In this document: positions 47,201 through 56,400 of the stretch, one piece after another | How the letters are laid out: every line of letters begins with the position of its first letter | Position numbering within the stretch: position 1 is the first letter of the stretch | Assembly (NCBI GenBank): GCA_024235755.1 | Contig: JACKLV010000015.1 | Coordinates: 1-64,000, forward strand | Length of the DNA stretch: 64,000 nt | Direction: 5' to 3' | Source of the DNA: Burkholderiales bacterium | GTDB lineage: Bacteria; Pseudomonadota; Gammaproteobacteria; Burkholderiales; Nitrosomonadaceae | Notes under the pieces: model-generated | What the model saw: only the letters and a program-made list of their open reading frames with translations | Database searches by the model: none | What the model was told of the DNA's origin: nothing | Program-made: the position numbers and the translations under genes

Positions 47201-47965
47201 AGCAATCTGTTCCGCGATGCGCAAACGATGCTGAAGAAAATCGTAGAACAAAAATGGTTGTCGGCAAACGCGGTATTCGGGTTGTTTCCGGCCAATTCAG
47301 TGGGTGATGATATTGAGATCTACACCGATGAAAACCGGGAAAAAATCGCTATGACTTGGCACTGCCTGCGTCAGCAGACCGAAAAACCGGCCGGAAAACC
47401 CAACCGCTGCTTGTCCGACTTTATTGCACCGAAAGAGACTGGTCTCAAGGATTATATCGGCTTGTTTGCCGTCGGCGCGGGTTTTGGCATTGAGGCGCGC
47501 ATTAAAGTGTTTGAAGATGTCAACGACGACTATAGCGCGATTGTGCTCAAAGCGCTGGCAGACCGTTTGGCTGAAGCGTTTGCGGAGCATATGCATATGC
47601 GTGTCAGGCGCGAATTCTGGGGTTATGCCAGTGATGAAGGCTTAAATAACGAGCAATTGATTAAAGAAGAATACCTCGGTATTCGCCCGGCGCCGGGATA
47701 TCCGGCATGTCCCGATCACACTGAAAAAGGGCCATTGTTCGCATTGCTTGATGCCGCTGAAAAAGCGGGGATTGTCATCACAGAATCCTTTGCCATGGTG
47801 CCGACTGCCGCAGTTTCAGGGTTTTATATCTCGCATCCGGAATCGACTTTCTTTGCCGTCGGTAAAATCGGCAAAGATCAGGTAGAGGATTATGCGCGAC
47901 GCAAGGGATGGACAGTAGAGAAAGCGGAACAGTGGTTAGCGCCCGTGCTGGCCTATGAGCGTTAA
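44255..47965 (+). CDS. metH: Cobalamin-dependent methionine synthase
   Basis: 1236 aa, all four modules. The homocysteine domain has the zinc site ending VGGCCGTTPAH (about 309-319). The pterin-binding domain has GERTNVTGSRAF (about 366-377). The cap and B12 domain has the lower-axial-ligand motif GDVHDIG (His767). The C-terminal AdoMet reactivation domain has RPAPGYPACPDH (about 1141-1152). It transfers methyl from 5-methyltetrahydrofolate to homocysteine. The presence of MetH implies cobalamin use or uptake. Confidence 0.97.
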   Translation: MKKNLRTNLLESLIAQRIVILDGAMGTMIQTFKLGETDFRGERFADFPHDLKGNNDLLTLTRPDVIRSIHADYLEAGADIIETNTFNANAVSMADYHMEGLVYELNVAAAKLASEAAQAIEAKTPDKPRFVAGVIGPTTKTASISPDVNDPGFRNISFDQLVDAYTESIRGLVDGGADILLVETIFDTLNAKAALFAIDQFFEANAVRLPVMISVTITDASGRTLSGQTPEAFWNSVQHAKPLSVGINCALGAELMRPYIEELSDIAEVYVSVHPNAGLPNPLSDTGYDESPDYTARQLKDFAQSGFVNIVGGCCGTTPAHIKAIAEAVAPLPPRVVPELSKKLRLSGLEPLNIGDDSLFVNVGERTNVTGSRAFARLILGDQYAEALDVARSQVENGAQIIDINMDEAMLDSQKAMVKFLNLIAAEPDICRVPIMLDSSKWVVIEAGLKCVQGKSIINSISLKEGEAEFIEQAKLARRYGAAVIVMAFDETGQADTLARKVEICTRSYRVLVDQVGFLPEDIIFDPNIFAIATGIEEHNNYGVDFIEATREIKKALPYAKVSGGVSNVSFSFRGNEPIREAIHTAFLYHAIKAGMTMGIVNAGQLGVYSDIPANVLEYIEDVILNRREDATERLVDFAENFKGKKKEQVEDLSWREQPLQARLTHALVKGISTYIVEDTEEARQEIKAKGGRPIQVIEGPLMDGMGVVGDLFGAGKMFLPQVVKSARVMKQAVAHLLPFIEEEKKLLGDSKPKGKIVVATVKGDVHDIGKNIVAVVLQCNNYEVINMGVMVPSTQILDMARKENADIIGLSGLITPSLEEMTHVAKEMQREGFNIPLLIGGATTSRVHTAVKIAPHYEGAVVWVPDASRAVGVCSSLMSEDLKAGYVQKIQDEYDKVRTQHKNKKGPSKLLSIEDARANAFRPDWSAYQPPRPELIGIRTLNNYPLEKIVPFIDWTPFFQAWELAGRYPAILEDEVVGETASNLFRDAQTMLKKIVEQKWLSANAVFGLFPANSVGDDIEIYTDENREKIAMTWHCLRQQTEKPAGKPNRCLSDFIAPKETGLKDYIGLFAVGAGFGIEARIKVFEDVNDDYSAIVLKALADRLAEAFAEHMHMRVRREFWGYASDEGLNNEQLIKEEYLGIRPAPGYPACPDHTEKGPLFALLDAAEKAGIVITESFAMVPTAAVSGFYISHPESTFFAVGKIGKDQVEDYARRKGWTVEKAEQWLAPVLAYER

Positions 47966-48048
47966 ATTTCATTGCGCTTGCCGCGTTTGAAACGCATTCA
48001 AACAGTTCACCAAGGATTCTATATCTTATATTTTTGGAAAGATTGAAA

Positions 48049-48339
48049 ATGAGTATTCTGGACAAGGCGAAAGAACTGACCAGCAGGGTGGCCGACAAAA
48101 CCGTTGAATTCAGCAGCGATGAAGTCATCGCCAGCACCATTATCAAAGCCGTGGAGAAGCAGGAGAAAGTCAACGCTATTCTGAAAGCACGCGGTTCTAA
48201 CTACCGTATCGGCAGTCTGAATCTCGGCATGGGCATTCCACCCAGTGTGACGTTTGGTATTTGGCGGTTATCCGATCTTGGAACGGAAGAATCGGGTGAA
48301 GCGGCAGCAATAATTAAAAAAGGATCGCTTGCCGAATAA
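48049..48339 (+). CDS. Small protein of unknown function
   Basis: 96 aa from ATG 48049 (MSILDKAKELT...); the TTG at 48034 is less likely. N-terminal amphipathic helices with many Lys/Glu, then a Gly-rich C-terminal half (SLNLGMGIPPSVTFGIWRL). No signal peptide. I do not recognise the family. It follows metH by 83 bp and precedes another small unknown gene. Confidence 0.6.
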   Translation: MSILDKAKELTSRVADKTVEFSSDEVIASTIIKAVEKQEKVNAILKARGSNYRIGSLNLGMGIPPSVTFGIWRLSDLGTEESGEAAAIIKKGSLAE

Positions 48340-48499
48340 TGGATTAATTGATAAAAAGCGTGTTGCGTGCTTTGTTGCTGCTCCGGTTTTTTCATGTTGC
48401 GATTGAAAATTACGATGCCGACGTAGTTAATATGCTCAGTTAACTTTGATTCCTGAATACTGTAATAATCGATAACATCAGAAAGTACGACAGTGGCAA

Positions 48500-48709
48500 T
48501 TGTTCATTCAACCGCTCGGTCAATTACCGCACCTTGTCGTATGTTATGGCATTTCCTTTGATTGCGAGATCAACATCGCAATAGCAGCAGTTGGAATGGG
48601 TTTAATGGCAGCAGGAATTGGAGTCGTAGCGATAATTCCAACTTTAGTGGGTGGCGGTGCTTATGTCACCTATAGCTGGTTTTCAAGCGATAAAGATAAA
48701 GAAGATTAA
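48500..48709 (+). CDS. Small hydrophobic protein, start uncertain
   Basis: Up to 69 aa from TTG 48500. Residues about 26-58 are Gly/Ala-rich and hydrophobic (IAIAAVGMGLMAAGIGVVAIIP...), ending in a charged tail SSDKDKED. No ribosome site was seen; a GTG-initiated frame at 48493 reads into the same interval, so a frameshifted longer protein is possible. Unknown family. Confidence 0.4.
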   Translation: MFIQPLGQLPHLVVCYGISFDCEINIAIAAVGMGLMAAGIGVVAIIPTLVGGGAYVTYSWFSSDKDKED

Positions 48710-48868
48710 AGCCCATTAGCTTTGCGTAATCGGTCCTCTGTTGATAAGACCCGTGGTTTCATTTCGGAAAGAATTGGACAAGGCTGGCCTCAGTATCCGG
48801 TCCTGCGTAGGAAATAGCACGCGCCAGTTATCGCTATCGCGCAGTCAGCAACTTTTTACGATTACTTG

Positions 48869-49744
48869 TTAACCTGCATCGCTAAACAACCGCTCCAGTT
48901 CGGCGCCTGGGTCGTTTGCGCGCATGAACGCTTCGCCGACCAGAAATGCGTTGACGTGGTGTTGGCGCATCAATGCCACATCATCCGGTGTGTGTATGCC
49001 GCTTTCGGTGACAACGGTGCGATCGACGGGTATCTGTTCCAGTAATTGCAAAGTGGTATCCAGACGGGTTTCAAATGTGCGCAGGTTGCGGTTGTTGATG
49101 CCGATCAATGGGGTTTTGAGTTGCAGTGCGAGAGACAATTCTTCGGCATCATGTACTTCGACGAGAACCGACATGCCGAACGCATGCGCCAGCGCTTCCA
49201 GTTTGGACATCTGGCTGGGTGCGTCCCGGTCGAAGTTATCCAGCTTCTCAGCGCCGAAATCGTTGTCCATCGTAAATGCAGCGACGATAAGCAGAATACA
49301 GTCTGCACCCATGACGCGTGCTTCTGCGACTTGGTATTCTTCAAGCATGAAATCTTTGCGTAATACCGGCAAGCGGCAGGCAGCGCGCGCCTGCTGCAGG
49401 TATTCCGGAGCGCCCATGAAGTATTGACGGTCTGTGAGTACGGACAGGCAGGCTGCGCCATGTTTTTCGTACGTTACTGCGATTTCGGCGGGATTGAAAC
49501 TCAGATGCGGCGCATGCGACGATTTGGGGCCGCGCAGCACGCCCTTGCTCGGGCTGGCCTGTTTGATCTCGGCGATTACGGCGGATCGACCGGCGGTGAT
49601 TTTGTTTTGAATCGTTGCTGTGAAATCACGTGTGGATGGTGCAGATTCGGCCGCGGCCATTATTTCATTGAGTGGTGTCCGGGATTTGGCGGCAGCAATT
49701 TCCTGCACCTTGGTGGCAAGGATTTTTTTGAGTATGTCTGACAT
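48869..49744 (-). CDS. trpC: Indole-3-glycerol phosphate synthase
   Basis: 291 aa, a little longer than the usual 260-270. Catalytic blocks: AEIKQASPSKG (about 57-67), LRKDFMLEEYQ, GINNRNLRTFE and TESGIHTPDD. Fourth step of tryptophan synthesis. Six-base gap from trpD; last gene of trpGDC. Confidence 0.96.
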   Translation of the reverse strand: MSDILKKILATKVQEIAAAKSRTPLNEIMAAAESAPSTRDFTATIQNKITAGRSAVIAEIKQASPSKGVLRGPKSSHAPHLSFNPAEIAVTYEKHGAACLSVLTDRQYFMGAPEYLQQARAACRLPVLRKDFMLEEYQVAEARVMGADCILLIVAAFTMDNDFGAEKLDNFDRDAPSQMSKLEALAHAFGMSVLVEVHDAEELSLALQLKTPLIGINNRNLRTFETRLDTTLQLLEQIPVDRTVVTESGIHTPDDVALMRQHHVNAFLVGEAFMRANDPGAELERLFSDAG

Positions 49745-49749
49745 TTTAC

Positions 49750-50793
49750 TTATGAGGCGGTTGCCGGGTTTGGATTGTTCTGATTGGAAAATGCAACCAG
49801 TTCGTGCAGTTTCTGCAGCGCCGCGCCGCTCTCAATCGCACGCTGCGCCGAGTGAATACCCTGCCCGAGTGAATCCGCGATACCTGACACGTAGATGGCC
49901 GCTCCGGCGTTCAGTAACACAATGTCTCTCGCCGGGCCTTTTTTGTTTTCAAGCACGGAGAGCAGCATCGCCTTAGCCTGACAGCTGTCGTTCACTTGTA
50001 TCGATGTAATGGGTGCGGACTGCAGTCGGAAATCTTCCGGCTTGACGGTATATTCGGTAACTTTTCCATTGTTGAGTTCGCCGACACGGGTTTCACCGCT
50101 GATGGTGATTTCATCGAGACCGTCAGCGCCGTTGACGACCATGACATGTTCGCTGCCGAGCTGTTGCAACACATGCGCCAGGATTGAAACCAGCTTTGCG
50201 TCAAATACGCCAAGCACTTGATTTTTCGCGCCGGCGGGGTTTGTCAGCGGGCCGAGAATATTGAAAAGGGTTTTGATGCCGAGTTCCCGGCGCACCGGGG
50301 CGGCATGTTTCATCGCGCTGTGGTAATTGGGGGCAAACATAAAGCCGACGCCGATTTTGCTGATGCTGTTGGCAACCTGTTCCGGAGATTGATTCAGGTT
50401 GACGCCCAGCGCTTCGAGCACATCGGCGCTACCCGATTTGCTGGATACCGAGCGTCCGCCATGCTTGGCCACTTTGACTCCCGCGGCTGCACTGACAAAA
50501 GCCGCTGCGGTCGAAATATTGAAAGTATGCGCTGCGTCGCCACCAGTGCCGCAGGTATCGATCAAGTGATGGTTATCGGCTACTTTGACAGGCGTGGCAA
50601 ATTCGCGCATGACTTTGGCGGCTGCAGTGATCTCGCCAATGGTTTCCTGTTTGACGCGCAAACCGGTAATTATGGCTGAAATGAGGACGGGCGAGATCTC
50701 TCCCTGCATGATCTGACGCATGAGTGATAGCATGTCGTCGTGCTGAATTTCCTGATGATCGGTGATGCGGCTTAGAGCTTCCTGCGGTTTCAT
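49750..50793 (-). CDS. trpD: Anthranilate phosphoribosyltransferase
   Basis: 347 aa. DTCGTGGDAAHTFNIST (about 84-100) is the PRPP-binding loop; KHGGRSVSSKSGSADVLE and FAPNYHSAMKHAAPVRRELG (about 183-202) follow. Start ATG lies one base after the trpG stop, so coupled. Confidence 0.97.
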   Translation of the reverse strand: MKPQEALSRITDHQEIQHDDMLSLMRQIMQGEISPVLISAIITGLRVKQETIGEITAAAKVMREFATPVKVADNHHLIDTCGTGGDAAHTFNISTAAAFVSAAAGVKVAKHGGRSVSSKSGSADVLEALGVNLNQSPEQVANSISKIGVGFMFAPNYHSAMKHAAPVRRELGIKTLFNILGPLTNPAGAKNQVLGVFDAKLVSILAHVLQQLGSEHVMVVNGADGLDEITISGETRVGELNNGKVTEYTVKPEDFRLQSAPITSIQVNDSCQAKAMLLSVLENKKGPARDIVLLNAGAAIYVSGIADSLGQGIHSAQRAIESGAALQKLHELVAFSNQNNPNPATAS

Positions 50794-50794
50794 A

Positions 50795-51367
50795 TCAGTG
50801 CTGCGTTTGCGTTAAAAAATTTTTGAGCATATCGTGACCGTACTCGCTGAGTATCGATTCTGGATGGAACTGTATGCCTTCGATGTTCAGCGTTTTGTGT
50901 CTGACGCCCATAATTTCCCCATCTTCCGTCCAGGCAGTGATTTCCAGACAATCGGGCAATGTGGCGCGTTCAATGACCAAGGAGTGATAACGGGTGGCAA
51001 TAAACGGGTTGGGTAGGCCGCGAAAAACACCCTTATCATGATGAAAGATCGGCGATGTCTTGCCGTGCATCAATTGTTTGGCGTGAACGATTTTGCCGCC
51101 GAACGCCTGTCCTATGCTTTGATGACCAAGGCAGACACCGAGCACCGGAATTTTTTCACTGAAATGCTTAATCACTGACAAGGATATGCCTGCTTCATTG
51201 GGCGTGCAGGGGCCGGGAGAGATTACAATTCTTTCCGGCGCCAGTTGCGTAATCTTGTCCAGATTGATTTCATCATTGCGGTGCACGACGACATCTTCAC
51301 CCAATTCACCAAAATATTGCACCAGGTTATAGGTAAAGGAATCGTAATTGTCGATCATCAGTAACAT
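50795..51367 (-). CDS. trpG: Anthranilate synthase glutamine amidotransferase component
   Basis: 190 aa. Nucleophile Cys79 in GVCLGHQSIGQAFGG; His and Glu in GIQFHPESIL near the C-terminus. May also serve PabB in folate synthesis, as TrpG/PabA often does in betaproteobacteria. trpE is not in the window next to it. Confidence 0.95.
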   Translation of the reverse strand: MLLMIDNYDSFTYNLVQYFGELGEDVVVHRNDEINLDKITQLAPERIVISPGPCTPNEAGISLSVIKHFSEKIPVLGVCLGHQSIGQAFGGKIVHAKQLMHGKTSPIFHHDKGVFRGLPNPFIATRYHSLVIERATLPDCLEITAWTEDGEIMGVRHKTLNIEGIQFHPESILSEYGHDMLKNFLTQTQH

Positions 51368-51557
51368 ATTTTTAACAGTTTTATATTGCTATCCGGCGTT
51401 AATGTTAGTCTGTGGCGATCTGATATTTAAGAGCGCTTCCATTTATTATTGCAGCCAAAATAACGAATTTTAGCAGTTCATGCGCCTATTTGGGTGTTGA
51501 TGCTTTGATTGACAGAAAAAATATTCGTTTCAAGTGCCTTATCCATGTGGCTTGGTT

Positions 51558-51586
51558 TTGTTAGCGGATGGGTGGTCTGAGATAAT
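51558..51586 (+). promoter_or_regulatory. Sigma-70 promoter of the rpsF operon
   Basis: TTGTTA (51558-51563), 17-base spacer, GATAAT (51581-51586). Leads to a leader of about 140 bases. Confidence 0.55.
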
Positions 51587-51646
51587 CTAGCAGAATATTT
51601 TCTGCCAATGAACTGTGAAAACAGTGAAGTTTATTTGATGTTGCCG

Positions 51647-51674
51647 CCGGAATTCAGTAAAATTCCGGGTTTTT
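51647..51674 (+). promoter_or_regulatory. rpsF leader hairpin with T-run (possible attenuator or S6:S18 site)
   Basis: CCGGAATT (51647-51654), loop 6, AATTCCGG (51661-51668), then GTTTTTAA. A smaller stem ACTGT-GAAA-ACAGT lies upstream (51612-51625). The GCCGCCGG at the base contains CCG, the triplet recognised by S6:S18 in known rpsF leaders. Confidence 0.55.
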
Positions 51675-51734
51675 AACCCCTTGTCTTACCATATGTTTAT
51701 GGAAGGCTTTACCCAAAAGGAATAATAAACAGCA

Positions 51735-52202
51735 ATGATGCGACATTATGAAATCGTATTTATAGTTCATCCCGATCAAAGCGAGCAAGTACCTGCAATG
51801 ATAGAACGTTATCGCGGCATAGTCGCGGCCAAAAACGGCAAGGTACATCGGCTTGAAGATTGGGGCAGACGGCAGCTTGCTTATCTGATTCAGAAAGTGC
51901 ACAAGGCGCATTATGTGTTAATGAATATCGAGTGTGATCAGGAAACGTTGAATGAGCTCGATTACGCGTTTAAATTCAGCGATGCCATTTTACGTCATTT
52001 AACGATCAGGATGGATGGTCCAGTTACGGAACCTTCGCCGATGATGCAGCAAAAAGAAAAAGAAGACGCTGCACCATCCCCGGCTGAAGGAAGTGGGAAA
52101 AAGAACGGAGCTGACGACAGCGCTGAATTGTCCGGTCAGGCCGAGGATACTGAAGAATCAGAGGATACTGAAGATTCCGAGGCTGCAGATACGACAAAAT
52201 AA
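51735..52202 (+). CDS. rpsF: 30S ribosomal protein S6 with long acidic tail
   Basis: 155 aa. The core MRHYEIVFIVHPDQSEQV...GRRQLAYLIQKVHKAHY is standard S6. From about residue 105 a 50-residue Glu/Asp/Ser-rich tail follows, with an 18-bp tandem duplication (52143-52178) coding EDTEES/EDTEDS. Two ATG codons in tandem (51735, 51738) are possible starts. Confidence 0.96.
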   Translation: MMRHYEIVFIVHPDQSEQVPAMIERYRGIVAAKNGKVHRLEDWGRRQLAYLIQKVHKAHYVLMNIECDQETLNELDYAFKFSDAILRHLTIRMDGPVTEPSPMMQQKEKEDAAPSPAEGSGKKNGADDSAELSGQAEDTEESEDTEDSEAADTTK

Positions 52203-52210
52203 ACAATCCA

Positions 52211-52507
52211 GTGGAATGCAACCGGACGGTTATTTGTGGAGAAATTATCCGGCTTGGCGCGTTACGCTATACACCGGCTGGAACGCCCGTGATCGATTTT
52301 GTCGTAAAACACCAGTCGCGCCACAAGGAAGCGCATATTGCCCGGCAAATACAGTGTGAATTGCAAACTGTGGCGCTGGGCGATGCAGCAAAAGCGATTG
52401 TTGAGATGGGAGCGGTCGGTAACGTCAGGATAACCGGTTTTCTTAACAGGAAAAGTCACACTAACCAGCAACTGGTATTGCACGTAGAACACATCGTTAA
52501 AATTTAA
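52211..52507 (+). CDS. priB: Primosomal replication protein N
   Basis: 98 aa, single OB-fold protein related to SSB: ICGEIIRLGALRYTPAGTPVIDFVVKHQS, then a C-terminal strand QLVLHVEHIVKI. GTG start at 52211. Classic place between rpsF and rpsR. Binds ssDNA in PriA-dependent replication restart. Confidence 0.93.
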   Translation: MECNRTVICGEIIRLGALRYTPAGTPVIDFVVKHQSRHKEAHIARQIQCELQTVALGDAAKAIVEMGAVGNVRITGFLNRKSHTNQQLVLHVEHIVKI

Positions 52508-52525
52508 TTGGAAACAGGAAAGTAT

Positions 52526-52807
52526 ATGCCACGTATAAACAGACGAAATGATGGAAAAGATAAAGAGAAGGAAAGGAGAGCCAACCGTCCTTTGTTCAAA
52601 CGCAGGAAGTTTTGTCGCTTCACCGCTGAAGGGGTAAAAACAATCGATTATAAAGATATTGACGTATTGAAAGATTTTATCAGTGAAAACGGAAAAATCA
52701 TTCCGGCGCGTATTACAGGTACTCGGGCGTTCTATCAAAGACAGTTGGGTACAGCAATTGAGCGGGCGCGATTTTTGGCGTTGCTACCCTACACGGACCG
52801 TCACTAA
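52526..52807 (+). CDS. rpsR: 30S ribosomal protein S18
   Basis: 93 aa from ATG 52526, with AGGAAAG upstream. Core FKRRKFCRFTAEGVKTIDYKD and IPARITGTRAFYQRQLGTAIERARFLALLPY are complete. Partner of S6 on the platform of the small subunit. Confidence 0.97.
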   Translation: MPRINRRNDGKDKEKERRANRPLFKRRKFCRFTAEGVKTIDYKDIDVLKDFISENGKIIPARITGTRAFYQRQLGTAIERARFLALLPYTDRH

Positions 52808-52817
52808 GGAGTAAAAA

Positions 52818-53273
52818 ATGCAGATTATTTTGATGGAAACTATTGCCAAGCTGGGACGGTTAGGTGAAATTGTTAATGTAAAAAGCGGTTATGCAAGAAA
52901 TTATCTGATTCCTCAAGGAAAAGCACATCGCGCTACCGAACAGGCTATTGCAGAGTTTGAAACACGGCGCGCCGAACTCGAGCAAAAACAAGCTGATATT
53001 CAGGCAGCGGCACAGGCGATTGCAGAAAGACTGGAAGGTTTGATGCTGCAAATCTCACAAAAAACCAGTAGCGATGGCAAACTGTTCGGTTCCGTAACGA
53101 ATGCCAATATCGCCGATGCTCTGAATGAGCAGGGATTTGCTATTGAAAAATCAATGGTACGCATGCCGCACGGTCAACTAAAACAAGTTGGTGATTATCC
53201 TATCAAAGTAGCGTTACATGGGGATATCTCGGCACAAATTACCGTTTCTGTACTGGGTGAAGCGGCGATCTAG
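52818..53273 (+). CDS. rplI: 50S ribosomal protein L9
   Basis: 151 aa. N-domain MQIILMETIAKLGRLGEIVNVKSGYARNYLIP, a connecting helix rich in Glu/Gln/Ala, and the C-domain KLFGSVTNANIADALN. AAGGAG ribosome site. Ends at a strong terminator. Confidence 0.97.
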   Translation: MQIILMETIAKLGRLGEIVNVKSGYARNYLIPQGKAHRATEQAIAEFETRRAELEQKQADIQAAAQAIAERLEGLMLQISQKTSSDGKLFGSVTNANIADALNEQGFAIEKSMVRMPHGQLKQVGDYPIKVALHGDISAQITVSVLGEAAI

Positions 53274-53295
53274 GTTTGCAGCGATTATGTCATAC

Positions 53296-53324
53296 AAAAA
53301 GGACTCAAATGAGTCCTTTTTTTT
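53296..53324 (+). terminator. Intrinsic terminator of the rpsF-rplI operon
   Basis: Stem AAAAAGGACTC / GAGTCCTTTTT with an AAAT loop, ending in eight T. It starts 22 bp after the rplI stop. Confidence 0.9.
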
Positions 53325-53444
53325 GGCTTATCGGAAAGAAATGCGAATGAAAAAATATGCGTAATTCTGGTAGTTAAATTGTGCGACTAACGGTGCAAGT
53401 TCACGTTAAACTTTGAACACCCGTTTAAATTTCGAGCAATATAA

Positions 53445-56400
53445 GTGGTGATTCCTATGCGTTCAGATCATCTTTATTCGATTCGCCAGGCGATGAGTAC
53501 CGCCTATTTAACCGATGAAAAAGCACTGGTTGAAGATTTGTTGACGCAACTTCCGGATTATCCCGAATCTGATGTTGTGACTCGCGCGCGGGACTTGCTG
53601 ACACAGTTGCGCAAGCGCTTTGCTCCTGAATCTTTACAACATGTTAAGCAATCGATAGTACAAGCGTTCCTGCAAGAATATCAGCTAGATAGTGAGGAAG
53701 GTATCGTACTCATGAGTATCGCGGAGGCGTTGCTGCGTATTCCAGATCGCGCCACCCAGGATCGTTTCCTGGCCGACCGGTTAAACGCGGCGGATTGGCA
53801 TCAGCATGCGCATCACAGCGATTCGCAACTGGTTAATCTGGCAACGGAGGCATTATCGATTTCCAAATTGCTGGAACAGCAGCAACGTTCAGCGCAATCA
53901 GAGCATCATCAATCGCATATTCAGACAATTTTTGAATCGCTGCGTGTGCGTTTGGGCCAGCCTGTGATTCGAATAGCGTTGAAACGGGCGATGCATTTAT
54001 TGGCGGTACAGTTTGTTATGGCGGAAACTATTGAGCAGGCGATTGCCAAATCCGCCAATTCAATCGTTGATTCGGCGGATTCTACGGTGCGCTATTCGTT
54101 CGATATGCTCGGAGAAGCAGCAATTACGGCGGGCGATGCGGAACGGTTTTTCAAGGCATACAGCCATGCCATCACACAACTGGGACGACACTTTCAAGCT
54201 GTAGATCACAACAAAGATGATCGGCTTTACGTAAGGCCTAGTATTTCTATCAAACTTTCCGCTTTGTATCCGCGCTATGAGTCTTTTCAGCATCGTTATG
54301 CCGTGCCAGCGCTCACTGCCAGGCTATTCAATCTTGCCCAACAAGCGCGCAACGCTGGCATCACGCTGATGGTTGATGCCGAAGAAAGTGAGCGTTTGGA
54401 TCTGTCGTTGGATATTTTTTCAGCAGTATTTAACCGTGCCGAACTGGATAACTGGCCGGGGTTTGGGATCGCTGTACAGGCATACCAAAAAAGAGCGACG
54501 TATGTTATTCGATGGCTGGCTGTACTGGCGCAAAGTAAACAACGCAGAATCCCGGTCAGATTGGTCAAAGGCGCTTATTGGGACAGCGAGATCAAGCGGG
54601 CGCAGGAAAATGGGCTTGATGGCTATCCGGTATTTACACGTAAATCGGCCACTGATATCAGCTATCTGGTCTGCACCCGACTATTGATCGACCAGCCGGA
54701 TTACTTTTATCCCCAGTTTGCGACCCATAATGCTCATACGGTTTTTTCAATTCTGCAGATGGCGCATCAGCACCCATGCTATGAATTTCAGCGTCTGCAC
54801 GGCATGGGAGAAGGGCTTTATCAGATGGTCCAAGCGCAGCATCCACAGGTTGTATGCCGCGTGTATGCACCTGTCGGTGAATACCAGGATTTGCTGCCGT
54901 ATCTGGTTCGGCGCTTGCTGGAAAATGGGGCCAATACTTCATTTGTTCACCATATGGAAAATCCGCGTATTGCTGTCGAAGAAATTGTTAATGATCCTGC
55001 GCTTATTTGGCAAAACGGCATGCACTCTGAACTGGTATTGCCTGCAGCGCTCTATGGTGATCAGCGCCGTAATTCGCAGGGACTCAATCTGGCCGATCCA
55101 AAGGTGCAAGTGCAAGTGAAACAAAGCCTGAGTGAGCTGGCAAACAAACGATATCAGGCTTTTCCGTTGATTAACGGCAAAACTTTTGCAGGTCAGATGC
55201 GTACTGTGAATGCGCCTCACGATAGTTGCCATGTGGTCGGCGATGTACGTTATGGAAATAAATTAGCTGTAACCGATGCGCTGGATGCAGCGGAAGCTGC
55301 TTTTAGTGATTGGCGTTTGCACTCAGTAGAAGAACGTGCGCACTATCTGCGCAAAGCGGCTGATCTGCTGGAACAGCAGCGTATGGAACTGGTGTCTTTG
55401 TGTATGCGTGAGGGCGGTCGGACAATCAAGGATGCGCTTGCAGAAGTGCGTGAGGCGGTTGATTTTTGCCGCTATTACGCAGTCAGGGCGCTTGAGTTGT
55501 TTGCGCATCCGATTGTTTTGACAGGGCCCGCTGGAGAAAACAATGTGCTGAGATATTACGGGCGCGGTGTGTTTGTCTGTATTAGTCCTTGGAATTTTCC
55601 GATTGCAATTTTCACGGGCCAGATTGCGGCGGCGTTAGCAGCCGGCAATACAGTAATCGCCAAACCGGCAGAGCGAACGCCGTTGACTGCTATGGCTTGT
55701 GTGCGAATTTTGCATCAAGCCGGTATCCCAGAATCTGTTTTGCATTTCTTGCCCGGCCAAAGTTCCGAAATTGGTCAGCAATTGCTTGACGATTTTCGTG
55801 TGGCCGGAGTGGCTTTTACCGGTTCTATCGAAGCCGCACAATACATTAACCGGCAGCTCGCCAGACATCCAATTATTATCCCGCTGATTGCGGAAACAGG
55901 CGGACAAAATGTTTTAATTGCCGATACGTCCGCGCACAAAGAACAACTGGTACAAGATGCTGTTTTGTCGGCTTTCAACAGCGCTGGACAGCGCTGCTCA
56001 GCGCTACGTGTTTTGTTTGTGCCTGAAGAGACTGCAGACACGATCATTGAAATGTTGATCGGCGCGATGCAGGAGTTGCGACTTGGGAAGCCTGATGAAC
56101 TTACTACCGATGTCGCTGCGGTGATTACGAAAGATGCCGTGCAACAGCTAAGATTGCATGTTGAGCGCATGCAGGTTTGTGGTCGTATAGTTTATCAACT
56201 GCCACTAATATCCGAAGCTGCTGATCTTCAGGCGGGTAGTTTTTTTCCGCCTACTTTGATTGAAATCAGAGAGATGCAGCAATTGCATCACGAAGTATTC
56301 GGTCCGGTACTTCATCTTGTACGATATCAATCCAACGACCTTGATGCAGTAATTGATAGCGTTAATGCTGCCGGTTATGGATTGACACTGGGTATTCACA

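Larger units (their letters stand above)
51368..51734. other. Divergent region trpG / rpsF
   Basis: 367 bp. Contains the rpsF promoter (51558-51586) and a structured rpsF leader. No trp leader peptide or clear trpG promoter was identified. Confidence 0.6.

Noticed and set aside
50795..51734. trp attenuator with leader peptide before trpG
   Set aside because: No short frame with tandem Trp codons followed by alternating stems was found.
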